Part shown: positions 1 to 5,228 of the stretch, in pieces | How the letters are laid out: each line of letters opens with the position of its first letter | How positions within the stretch are numbered: the stretch's first letter is position 1 | Assembly: GCA_002342785.1 (NCBI GenBank) | Contig: DDQV01000009.1 | Location: forward strand, 1-7,121 | Reading direction: 5' to 3' | From: Fusobacteriaceae bacterium UBA2433 | Lineage (GTDB): Bacteria; Fusobacteriota; Fusobacteriia; Fusobacteriales; Fusobacteriaceae | Length of the DNA: 7,121 nt | Translations under genes and position numbers: made by a program | Notes under the pieces: generated by a model | Told to the model about the DNA's origin: nothing | What the model saw: the letters and a program-made list of their open reading frames with translations, nothing else | The model's database searches: none

Positions 1-204
1 ACAGGTACAAAAATAATCACGAAAGAAAGTAAGGAAGCGATGAAAGATGTATTAAAAGATATTCAAAATGGAACATTTGCTAAAAACTTTATAGAGGAAA
101 CAGAAAATGGATATAAGTTTATGAATGAAGAAAGAGCTAAATATTCTGATTCTAAAATTGAAGAAGTAGGATCAAAAATGAGAAAGATGGTTTTTTCTAA
201 ATAA
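1..204 (+). CDS. ilvC: Ketol-acid reductoisomerase, C-terminal end (5' truncated by window)
   Basis: The open frame enters the window at base 1 and ends at TAA 202-204, leaving the last 67 residues. They match the C-terminal helical domain of ketol-acid reductoisomerase: a K-EAMKDVLKDIQNGTFAK segment, a charged linker, and the ending IEEVGSKMRKM, corresponding to the family's IEEVGxKLRxMM tail. The enzyme (EC 1.1.1.86) uses NADPH and Mg2+ to turn acetolactate or acetohydroxybutyrate into the dihydroxy acids of valine, isoleucine and leucine synthesis, in the cytosol. The catalytic and NADPH-binding parts lie outside the window, so activity cannot be judged. The usual tail ends in a tryptophan-containing segment, whereas here it ends MVFSK, a minor divergence. 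A terminator follows 12 bases after the stop, so this is probably the last gene of its operon. The identification rests on the short C-terminal signature only. Confidence 0.85.
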   Translation, partial: TGTKIITKESKEAMKDVLKDIQNGTFAKNFIEETENGYKFMNEERAKYSDSKIEEVGSKMRKMVFSK

Positions 205-214
205 ATGTTATAAT
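187..214 (+). promoter_or_regulatory. Possible extended -10 promoter for the dehydrogenase gene
   Basis: TATAAT at 209-214 is preceded by TGT at 206-208, giving an ideal extended -10 (TGnTATAAT). The -35 region is poor (ATGGTT near 187-192, 16 bases away). A start about seven bases after the -10 would fall near 221, inside the 5' arm of the terminator at 217-247. I assign it to the dehydrogenase because only about 28 bases separate that terminator from the gene's ribosome binding site. Inference from motif and spacing only. Confidence 0.35.
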
Positions 215-216
215 CT

Positions 217-247
217 AAGTAGGAGTTAAGATAACTCCTACTTTTTT
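217..247 (+). terminator. Intrinsic terminator after ilvC
   Basis: The 11-base arms AAGTAGGAGTT (217-227) and AACTCCTACTT (233-243) are perfect reverse complements around the loop AAGAT, and the T run (242-247) merges with the end of the stem. This is a typical rho-independent terminator, 12 bases after the ilvC stop. Confidence 0.85.
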
Positions 248-275
248 CATAAAATAAAAAAATTTACATAATTTT

Positions 276-284
276 AAGAGGAGG
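276..284 (+). promoter_or_regulatory. Ribosome binding site fixing a TTG start
   Basis: AAGAGGAGG is a strong Shine-Dalgarno sequence eight bases before TTG at 293. No ATG or GTG with comparable spacing is present, and the encoded N-terminus (MKKIKVIAFS) begins directly with the first beta strand of the family. The TTG start is therefore well supported. Confidence 0.8.
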
Positions 285-292
285 ATACAAAA

Positions 293-1279
293 TTGAAAAA
301 AATAAAAGTAATAGCTTTTTCAGTACGAGAAGATGAATTAGAGGCATTTGATAAATTTTCTAACTTATATAACATTGATTTAAAAATTATAAGAAAACCA
401 TTATCTAATCTAAATATAGATGAAACTTTAGGTTATGAATATATCTCATTTGTCAGCACATGTAATTTAAAAAAAGAAAATTTAGAAATCTTGAAAAAAA
501 ATAAAGTTAAATTTATCGCTAGTAGAAGTATAGGATATGATAATGTAGACATAGATCTTGCAACAAAACTTAGTATCAAGGTGAGCAATTCTTCCTACTC
601 TCCTTATTCAGTTGCAGAATTTACAGTGATGTCTATGATGAATCTACTCAGAAATCTTCCTCTGGCAATAAAAAAAGTAGAGATCAATAATTTTTCTTTA
701 AAAGGTCTCAAAGGAAGGGAGTTACAAAATCAAATTATAGGTGTTATAGGTACAGGTAAGATTGGAAAAACAGTTATTAAATGTTTAAGTGGTTTTGGAT
801 GTAGAGTTATTGCCTATGATCCCTTTCCATCTCATTTAGAAGGTATAGAATATGTTAGTCTAGAAAAATTAAAAGAACAATCAGATATAATAACACTACA
901 CGTCCCTATGACCTCTCAAAATAAACATATAATAGATTCAAAATTTTTAGCCTCTACAAAGGATGATGTATTAATAATAAATACTGCTAGGGGAGAACTT
1001 ATTCATACAAAAGATCTAATAGCAGGATTAAAATCAGGAAAAGTAGGGGGAGCTGCCTTAGATGTTTTTGAGGGAGAAAGTAAAATTATATATAGAGATT
1101 GTTCTCAAAAACAAATTGATAACGACAGTTTAATGATTTTAAAAAGTATGCCCAATGTCCAAATTACTCCTCATCAAGCTTTTTTTACACATCAGGCTGT
1201 GTCAGATATGGTCGAGACTTCTCTAAAAAGTTTATTAGAATTTTCTTCTACAGGAGAGGCGATGAACTCTATCAATTAA
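293..1279 (+). CDS. ldhA: D-lactate dehydrogenase / D-2-hydroxyacid dehydrogenase, VanH-LdhA subgroup
   Basis: This 328-residue cytosolic enzyme is full length for the D-isomer-specific 2-hydroxyacid dehydrogenase family. It probably reduces pyruvate to D-lactate with NADH, a fermentative step that regenerates NAD+. Visible signatures are RSIGYDNVD (78-86), the Rossmann loop GTGKIG (153-158) followed by Asp176, which favours NAD over NADP, and the catalytic triad Arg233 (NTARGE), Glu262 (FEGES) and His294 (TPHQAF). The spacing matches known D-lactate dehydrogenases. The C-terminal stretch with DCSQKQIDN and MPNVQITPH is strikingly like VanH, the dehydrogenase that supplies D-lactate for D-Ala-D-Lac peptidoglycan precursors; E. 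coli LdhA is a more distant match. No D-Ala-D-Lac ligase or VanX-type peptidase is visible beside it, so a fermentative or general D-lactate role is the safer reading. It starts at TTG behind a strong ribosome binding site. Related 2-ketoacids cannot be excluded as substrates. Confidence 0.85.
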   Translation: MKKIKVIAFSVREDELEAFDKFSNLYNIDLKIIRKPLSNLNIDETLGYEYISFVSTCNLKKENLEILKKNKVKFIASRSIGYDNVDIDLATKLSIKVSNSSYSPYSVAEFTVMSMMNLLRNLPLAIKKVEINNFSLKGLKGRELQNQIIGVIGTGKIGKTVIKCLSGFGCRVIAYDPFPSHLEGIEYVSLEKLKEQSDIITLHVPMTSQNKHIIDSKFLASTKDDVLIINTARGELIHTKDLIAGLKSGKVGGAALDVFEGESKIIYRDCSQKQIDNDSLMILKSMPNVQITPHQAFFTHQAVSDMVETSLKSLLEFSSTGEAMNSIN

Positions 1280-1295
1280 GATAAAAAATTATGAC

Positions 1296-1333
1296 TTATA
1301 AGTGATTATATTAAAAGTTATCATCACTTATAA
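1296..1333. repeat. Palindromic intergenic element, 11-bp perfect inverted repeat
   Basis: TTATAAGTGAT (1296-1306) and its exact reverse complement ATCACTTATAA (1323-1333) flank a 16-base spacer. The left arm overlaps a 10-base palindrome ACTTATAAGT (1294-1303). No T run follows on the + strand, so this is not a standard terminator for the dehydrogenase gene. The same 11-mer recurs at 5199-5209 before the methyltransferase gene. It may be an operator, an RNA hairpin or a dispersed repeat; the function is unknown. Confidence 0.6.
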
Positions 1334-1405
1334 AATATAAATCATTATATCCCTTTCTTATTTATTTAGTCTATGTCAATTTAATGTAAAAAAACTAAAA
1401 AAAAT

Positions 1406-1451
1406 TTGATATAGAATAAAAAAAATTGTATTCTAAGTTATAGAATATAAT
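1406..1451 (+). promoter_or_regulatory. Putative promoter and operator region of the two-component operon
   Basis: A consensus -10 TATAAT lies at 1446-1451. The best nearby -35 (TTGTAT, 1426-1431) is only 14 bases upstream. An alternative pair is TTGATA (1406-1411) with TATTCT (1429-1434) at 17 bases. TATAGAATA occurs twice (1410-1418 and 1439-1447), and TATTCTA/TAGAATA (1429-1435 and 1441-1447) form an inverted repeat overlapping the -10. These could be binding sites for a regulator, perhaps the operon's own product. Confidence 0.35.
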
Positions 1452-1470
1452 TTTATAAATAATAAGGGAT

Positions 1471-1478
1471 GAGGTGAT
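1471..1478 (+). promoter_or_regulatory. Ribosome binding site fixing the TTG start of the response regulator
   Basis: GAGGTGAT stands six bases before TTG 1485. The only nearby ATG (1469) runs into a stop after two codons, so TTG at 1485, giving MKVLIVEDD, is the only sensible start for a receiver domain. Confidence 0.75.
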
Positions 1479-1484
1479 TATTGA

Positions 1485-2165
1485 TTGAAAGTACTAATTG
1501 TAGAAGATGATATAGATATTAGAGAGTTAATTAGTTTTTTTATGGAGAAAGAGGGATATGAAGTCTTAGAAGCAGATGATGGAATGACAGGTTTGAAATT
1601 AGCTAAAACTTATCATCCTCATATTATTATACTCGATCTTATGCTTCCCCATTTAGATGGAAAAAACTTTACTCAAATGATTAAAAAATCAGAAGAAAAG
1701 TACGGCAATCCTAAGATAATAATGCTCACAGCCAAAACAGATATAGAAGATGTAATCTCAGGATTAGAAATAGGAGCAGATGATTATATGAAAAAACCAT
1801 TTGATCCTAGGGAACTAGTTTTAAGGGTAAAAAAACTTTTATCCCGTGAAATAAAAATTAATACCAATAAATATATCTTTAAAAATATAACTATTGATAC
1901 TGATAAACACTTAATCTTAGAGGATAAAAAAGAAGTTCCTATGTCAAAAAAAGAATATGATCTTTTGCTTCTTCTTATAAAAAATAAGGGATTAGTACTA
2001 ACTCGAGATAGGATCTTAGATAAAGTGTGGCAAAGTAGCTATTATACAGGTGATCGTACTGTAGATATGTATATCTCAAAAATCAGAGACAAAATAAAAA
2101 GTATCTCGAAAGATATTAAAACGATCAAGGGGGTTGGATACAAATTAGAAGAAAAGATTTTGTAA
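1485..2165 (+). CDS. OmpR/PhoB-family response regulator
   Basis: This is a 226-residue cytosolic transcription factor of the usual family length. Residues 1-118 are a receiver domain with the acidic pocket Glu7/Asp8/Asp9, the phospho-acceptor Asp51 (IILDLMLP), the switch Thr82 (IIMLTAK) and the invariant Lys104 (KKPFDPREL). Residues from about 125 to the end form a winged-helix DNA-binding domain, with the recognition-helix segment GDRTVDMYISKIRDKI and the terminal hairpin TIKGVGYKLEE. It should be phosphorylated by the histidine kinase encoded immediately downstream, whose frame overlaps the end of this gene. The start is TTG with a GAGGTGAT ribosome binding site. Three consecutive in-frame TAA codons end it (2163-2171), while the same bases are read in another frame as Val-Ile-Ile-Ile of the kinase. 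The set of regulated genes cannot be read from sequence. Similarity is to PhoB, PhoP and VanR types in general, so no specific name is given. Confidence 0.92.
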   Translation: MKVLIVEDDIDIRELISFFMEKEGYEVLEADDGMTGLKLAKTYHPHIIILDLMLPHLDGKNFTQMIKKSEEKYGNPKIIMLTAKTDIEDVISGLEIGADDYMKKPFDPRELVLRVKKLLSREIKINTNKYIFKNITIDTDKHLILEDKKEVPMSKKEYDLLLLLIKNKGLVLTRDRILDKVWQSSYYTGDRTVDMYISKIRDKIKSISKDIKTIKGVGYKLEEKIL

Positions 2166-3817
2166 TAATAATTTTTATTCTCCTTATAGAGGTTCTCTAT
2201 GTAAGATGGAATACAGATAAATTATCTGAAATTAGTATAAAAAATATAGAAAATTCCCTTAAAAATGATGCTTATTTAGTCAAAGATCTTATTTTGGAGA
2301 ATCCAACTGAAAACTATGATGATCTCTTAAAAAAAATAAATAAAAAATTTATAATTATAGATTTAAATGGAAAAATTTTATTTAATACTATGGAAGATCA
2401 ACCTATTATTCCTATAAAAAACTATCATAATCAACCTGAAATTTTAAGTGCACTAGAAAATAATGAAGGATTTTCTACACGAAAAAGTAAAATCACTCAA
2501 AAAAAAATGATATATTTTGCTCTTAAATTAAATCCAACTCAAATTATTAGAGTTTCTATAATATCTAATAATGCTTTTAAACATATAAAAATTAGTACAT
2601 ATATACATATTATTTTGTTTTCTCTTTTAAATTTATTTGCACTTATAAGTTATCAATTTTATTCTAAACGCTATCTTTTTGATAGAATAGATCAAATAAA
2701 AAAAATGTTAGAAGATGGTAATGAAATAAAAGAAATAGTTTCAAAAGATGATAGATGGTTATTTAAATTTTGGGAGGTTATTAAGGAATGGCAAGACAAC
2801 AACCTTAAAAATATAGAAAAGTTAAAATTAGAAAAAATAAAATTAAATAATATTATCTCCTCTGTAGATATGGGAATTATCTTAGTTGATACAGAAAAAA
2901 AAATTAAATTAAAAAATGATGCTATTAATTTTATCTATATAAAAAAAAATATTAAAAATTATCATAAAGACATTAAATATCCTCAAATTATTAAATTTAT
3001 AGATAGGATGATATCTAAAAAAGAGAATAATATCTCTGAAATTTTTTTAGATGATATTCAAAAATATATATTGCTCAGGGGAAAATATATGAAATCTCGA
3101 AAAGAGTATCTTTTCACTATAAAAGATATTACTAGAAATAAGGAAACCATGGAAGTACAGAAAAATTTTATTACTAATGTAGGCCATGAATTAAAAACTC
3201 CCCTTACTAACATTATGGGTTATTTAGTAGCATTAAGAGAGGAAGACGATCCTTGTAAAAGAGATAAATTTATCAATACCATAGAAAGAAATGCAGGAAA
3301 ATTAGATAATATTTTAATGGATTTTTTAAACCTTTCCAAGATAGAAAGTAGTAAGGTCATAAATTTAGCTCCTATTCATACAAGTTTTTTAATAGATGAA
3401 ATTAATAGATCTCTCGAAAATCAAATTGAATCAAAAAAAGTTGATCTATCCTATAATTTAGAATTAAAAACTGATTTTATTAGAATAGATTTTGATAAAA
3501 CTACTATGATTTTAAAAAATCTTATAGAGAATGCTATTATCTATAACAATAATCTTCCAAAAATAAAAATTACTATAAAAGAAAAATTTGATAAATATAA
3601 AATTTCAGTTGAAGACAATGGAATTGGAATGAATAAATCTGATACCTATAAAATATTTGATAGATTTTATAGGGTAGACAAAGCAAGAACTAGTAATGTA
3701 GCTGGTACAGGTCTTGGGTTGGCTATTGTCCATGAATTAGTTCATCTATGCGGCGGTGACATAGATGTTGAATCAAATAAACAAGGAACTATATTTACAT
3801 TTACTATGATAAAGTAA
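2144..3817 (+). CDS. PhoR-like membrane sensor histidine kinase, probable ATT start
   Basis: The partner kinase of the upstream regulator. The first canonical start in frame is TTG 2294 (507 residues), but it has no ribosome binding site and would remove the first membrane helix. The frame is open from 2120 and encodes MRRKDF followed by VIIIFILLIEVLYV, a clear transmembrane segment, if read from ATT 2144 (557 residues). AAGGGGG at 2127-2133 is a suitable ribosome binding site, and the gene then overlaps the regulator by 22 bases. In 557-residue numbering: TM1 about 6-20; an extracytoplasmic sensor about 22-150 with a PhoR-like FIIIDLNGKILFNT strand; TM2 about 152-172; a linker; a PAS-like domain about 238-332; the H-box NVGHELKTP with His348; and an ATPase domain with Asn463 (N-box), DNGIG 491-495, FDRFYR 505-510 and GTGLGL 521-526. 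All catalytic motifs are intact. The stimulus is unknown. Start confidence is moderate; family confidence is high. Confidence 0.88.
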   Translation: MRRKDFVIIIFILLIEVLYVRWNTDKLSEISIKNIENSLKNDAYLVKDLILENPTENYDDLLKKINKKFIIIDLNGKILFNTMEDQPIIPIKNYHNQPEILSALENNEGFSTRKSKITQKKMIYFALKLNPTQIIRVSIISNNAFKHIKISTYIHIILFSLLNLFALISYQFYSKRYLFDRIDQIKKMLEDGNEIKEIVSKDDRWLFKFWEVIKEWQDNNLKNIEKLKLEKIKLNNIISSVDMGIILVDTEKKIKLKNDAINFIYIKKNIKNYHKDIKYPQIIKFIDRMISKKENNISEIFLDDIQKYILLRGKYMKSRKEYLFTIKDITRNKETMEVQKNFITNVGHELKTPLTNIMGYLVALREEDDPCKRDKFINTIERNAGKLDNILMDFLNLSKIESSKVINLAPIHTSFLIDEINRSLENQIESKKVDLSYNLELKTDFIRIDFDKTTMILKNLIENAIIYNNNLPKIKITIKEKFDKYKISVEDNGIGMNKSDTYKIFDRFYRVDKARTSNVAGTGLGLAIVHELVHLCGGDIDVESNKQGTIFTFTMIK

Positions 3818-3832
3818 GTTTAAAATTCAATT

Positions 3833-3870
3833 AAAGTACAAAGTGTATCCATACACTTTGTACTTTTTTT
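3833..3870 (+). terminator. Strong intrinsic terminator closing the two-component operon
   Basis: A perfect 15-base stem (3833-3847 with 3852-3866) encloses the loop TCCA and runs into a T tract at 3864-3870. It begins 15 bases after the kinase stop. The A-rich left arm also gives a short T tract on the opposite strand, so weak bidirectional action is possible. Confidence 0.93.
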
Positions 3871-3871
3871 A

Positions 3872-3900
3872 TTGAAAAAATTCTAAAACCAAAGTATTAT
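3872..3900 (+). promoter_or_regulatory. Sigma70-type promoter for the binding-protein gene
   Basis: TTGAAA (3872-3877) and TATTAT (3895-3900) are separated by exactly 17 bases, directly after the preceding terminator and 50 bases before the ATG. This is the best-formed promoter in the window. A start near 3907 would give a leader of about 44 bases carrying the GGAGGAA ribosome binding site at 3939-3945. Confidence 0.65.
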
Positions 3901-3950
3901 TTCAATTAGAATTATAAAACTATTAAAAAATAAAATATGGAGGAAATAAA

Positions 3951-4916
3951 ATGAAAAAACTATTTATACTAATTTTTTTATTATTAAATTTAGCAGTTTA
4001 TAGTAAAGATAAAATTAATGTAGGCCTTGTACTTTCTAGTGGAGGATTGGGTACGGGATTTAATCAAATGGCTTATGATGGTTTAAAAAAAGCAGAGGGT
4101 GAAGGACTTATTACTTTTAAATATGTAGAGCCTTCTAACATAACAGAAGATCTAGTTTTTTTAAGAGATTTTTCAAGGGAGGATAATTTTGATCTTGTAA
4201 TTGGAATGGGTAGTGTTGTAGCAGAATCTATAAAAAAAGTAGCTACTGAATTTCCAGATCAAAAATATGCAATTGTAGGAGGAACTATAACAGTTCCTCA
4301 TACTATTACTATTGATTTTGCCGAGCAAGAGATGAGTTTTTTAGCTGGAGCTTTGGCTACAATGATGAGTAATAATAATAAAATTGGTATTCTCTTGGGG
4401 ATGGATAACAGATCCTTTAATAGATTTAAACATGGTTTTACTCAAGGTGCAAAATATATAGATAAAGATGTTACGGTTATTTCATCTTATATGCCCACAA
4501 CTAGTAGCAATCCTTTCAATGATCCAGTTACAGGAAAAAATATTTCTAATCTTATGATCTCTAGGGGAACTGATGTTATTTTACAAGTTGCTGAAGGAAC
4601 TGGACAAGGGGTTTTTGCAGCTGCTAAAGAAAAAAATATATATGCTATGGGATCTGATATCGATCAAGATGGTGAAGTTCCTGGTACTATCTTAACTTCT
4701 GTTAGAGTAAGAATTGATAATGCAGTCTACAATTTAATTAAAGAAGTTAGAAATGATAAATTCAAAGAGGGATATAGACAATCTGGACTGGCTGAAAATG
4801 GAGTTTCTTTAACAGATTTCAATTATACTAGAAAAATAATTGGTCATGAAAAATTAAATTTATTAGATAAAATTACAAAAGATATTATTTCTAAAAAAAT
4901 AATAGTTTCAGAATAA
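3951..4916 (+). CDS. BMP-family (PnrA/TmpC-like) periplasmic substrate-binding protein
   Basis: A 321-residue exported protein of the basic membrane protein family, whose studied members are binding proteins of nucleoside ABC importers. The N-terminus MKKLFILIFLLLNLAVYS is a signal peptide, probably cut after Ser18 by signal peptidase I. There is no lipobox cysteine, so the mature protein should be soluble in the periplasm rather than a lipoprotein. Family landmarks are KINVGLVLSSGG (21-32) with GFNQMAYDGL (36-45), the DLVIGMGS strand (81-88), DFAEQEMSFLAGALA (122-136), the inter-domain segment GILLGMDNRSFNRFKHGF (146-163), and GSDIDQD (234-240), where an Asp normally touches the ligand ribose. 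Purine nucleosides are the likely but unproven ligand. It has its own promoter and terminator, and no ATP-binding or permease gene is visible here, so the transporter must be encoded elsewhere. The ATG start is fixed by GGAGGAA six bases upstream. Confidence 0.88.
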   Translation: MKKLFILIFLLLNLAVYSKDKINVGLVLSSGGLGTGFNQMAYDGLKKAEGEGLITFKYVEPSNITEDLVFLRDFSREDNFDLVIGMGSVVAESIKKVATEFPDQKYAIVGGTITVPHTITIDFAEQEMSFLAGALATMMSNNNKIGILLGMDNRSFNRFKHGFTQGAKYIDKDVTVISSYMPTTSSNPFNDPVTGKNISNLMISRGTDVILQVAEGTGQGVFAAAKEKNIYAMGSDIDQDGEVPGTILTSVRVRIDNAVYNLIKEVRNDKFKEGYRQSGLAENGVSLTDFNYTRKIIGHEKLNLLDKITKDIISKKIIVSE

Positions 4917-4946
4917 ATTTATAAAATAATAATTAGGATTTAATCT

Positions 4947-4980
4947 AAAAAAATAACTTATGAAATTAAGTTGTTTTTTT
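4947..4980 (+). terminator. Intrinsic terminator after the binding-protein gene
   Basis: AACTTA (4955-4960) pairs with TAAGTT (4967-4972), extended outward by a T-G wobble and an A tract (from 4947) against a T tract (to 4980). It lies 30 bases after the stop. The core is weak in GC, but the long A/T extension and T run are typical of this genome. Confidence 0.75.
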
Positions 4981-5000
4981 ATTTTTAAAAATTATATTTA

Positions 5001-5097
5001 TTAAGGGATGATAATAAAAAAATATTTTAAAATTATCATCACTGTATTATTATAATAAAATATAATTATTTATAATATTATTTATAATCCCTTATTA
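5001..5097. repeat. Intergenic palindromic repeat region between binding-protein and methyltransferase genes
   Basis: The 4917-5228 gap holds no gene. It contains GATGATAAT (5007-5015) with its exact complement ATTATCATC (5032-5040). TAAGGGAT (5002-5009) can alternatively pair with ATCCCTTA (5087-5094), extended by ATAA/TTAT after one mismatch. The 15-mer TTATAATCCCTTATT (5082-5096) is the exact reverse complement of AATAAGGGATTATAA at 6776-6790. The segment TTAAAATTATCATCACT closely resembles TTAAAAGTTATCATCACT at 1311-1328. This suggests a dispersed repeat family; the function is unknown. Confidence 0.55.
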
Positions 5098-5153
5098 GTT
5101 ATATTTTTACTTTATATTAAATAATAATTCATCTTCATAATAAAAAATATACT

Positions 5154-5198
5154 TTGCATGAACCTTATTATAAATGTTAAAATGTACAGTATTATAAT
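5154..5198 (+). promoter_or_regulatory. Candidate promoter region of the methyltransferase gene
   Basis: TTGCAT (5154-5159) is followed 17 bases later by TTAAAA (5177-5182), preceded by TG. A better -10, TATAAT, lies at 5193-5198 but lacks a good -35. TTATAAGTGAT (5199-5209), identical to the arm of the palindrome at 1296, directly follows this -10 and could be an operator. Which -10 is used cannot be decided by eye. Confidence 0.4.
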
Positions 5199-5228
5199 TT
5201 ATAAGTGATGAATTAGGAGGAAAATATT

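Noticed and set aside
1296..1333. Intrinsic terminator for the dehydrogenase gene
   Set aside because: The stem is long enough, but no T run follows it on the + strand and the loop is 16 bases; it is better listed as a palindromic element.
2144..2171. Programmed -1 frameshift joining regulator and kinase
   Set aside because: No slippery heptamer of the X XXY YYZ type is found in the regulator frame near its stop, and fusion of these two proteins would be abnormal.
2294..2296. TTG at 2294 as the kinase start
   Set aside because: It has no ribosome binding site and would discard an evident first transmembrane helix in the continuous upstream frame.
293..3817. Vancomycin-resistance type (van) cluster
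   Set aside because: Only a VanH-like dehydrogenase and a generic regulator-kinase pair are present. No ligase, dipeptidase or other van gene is visible, and gene order alone is not enough.
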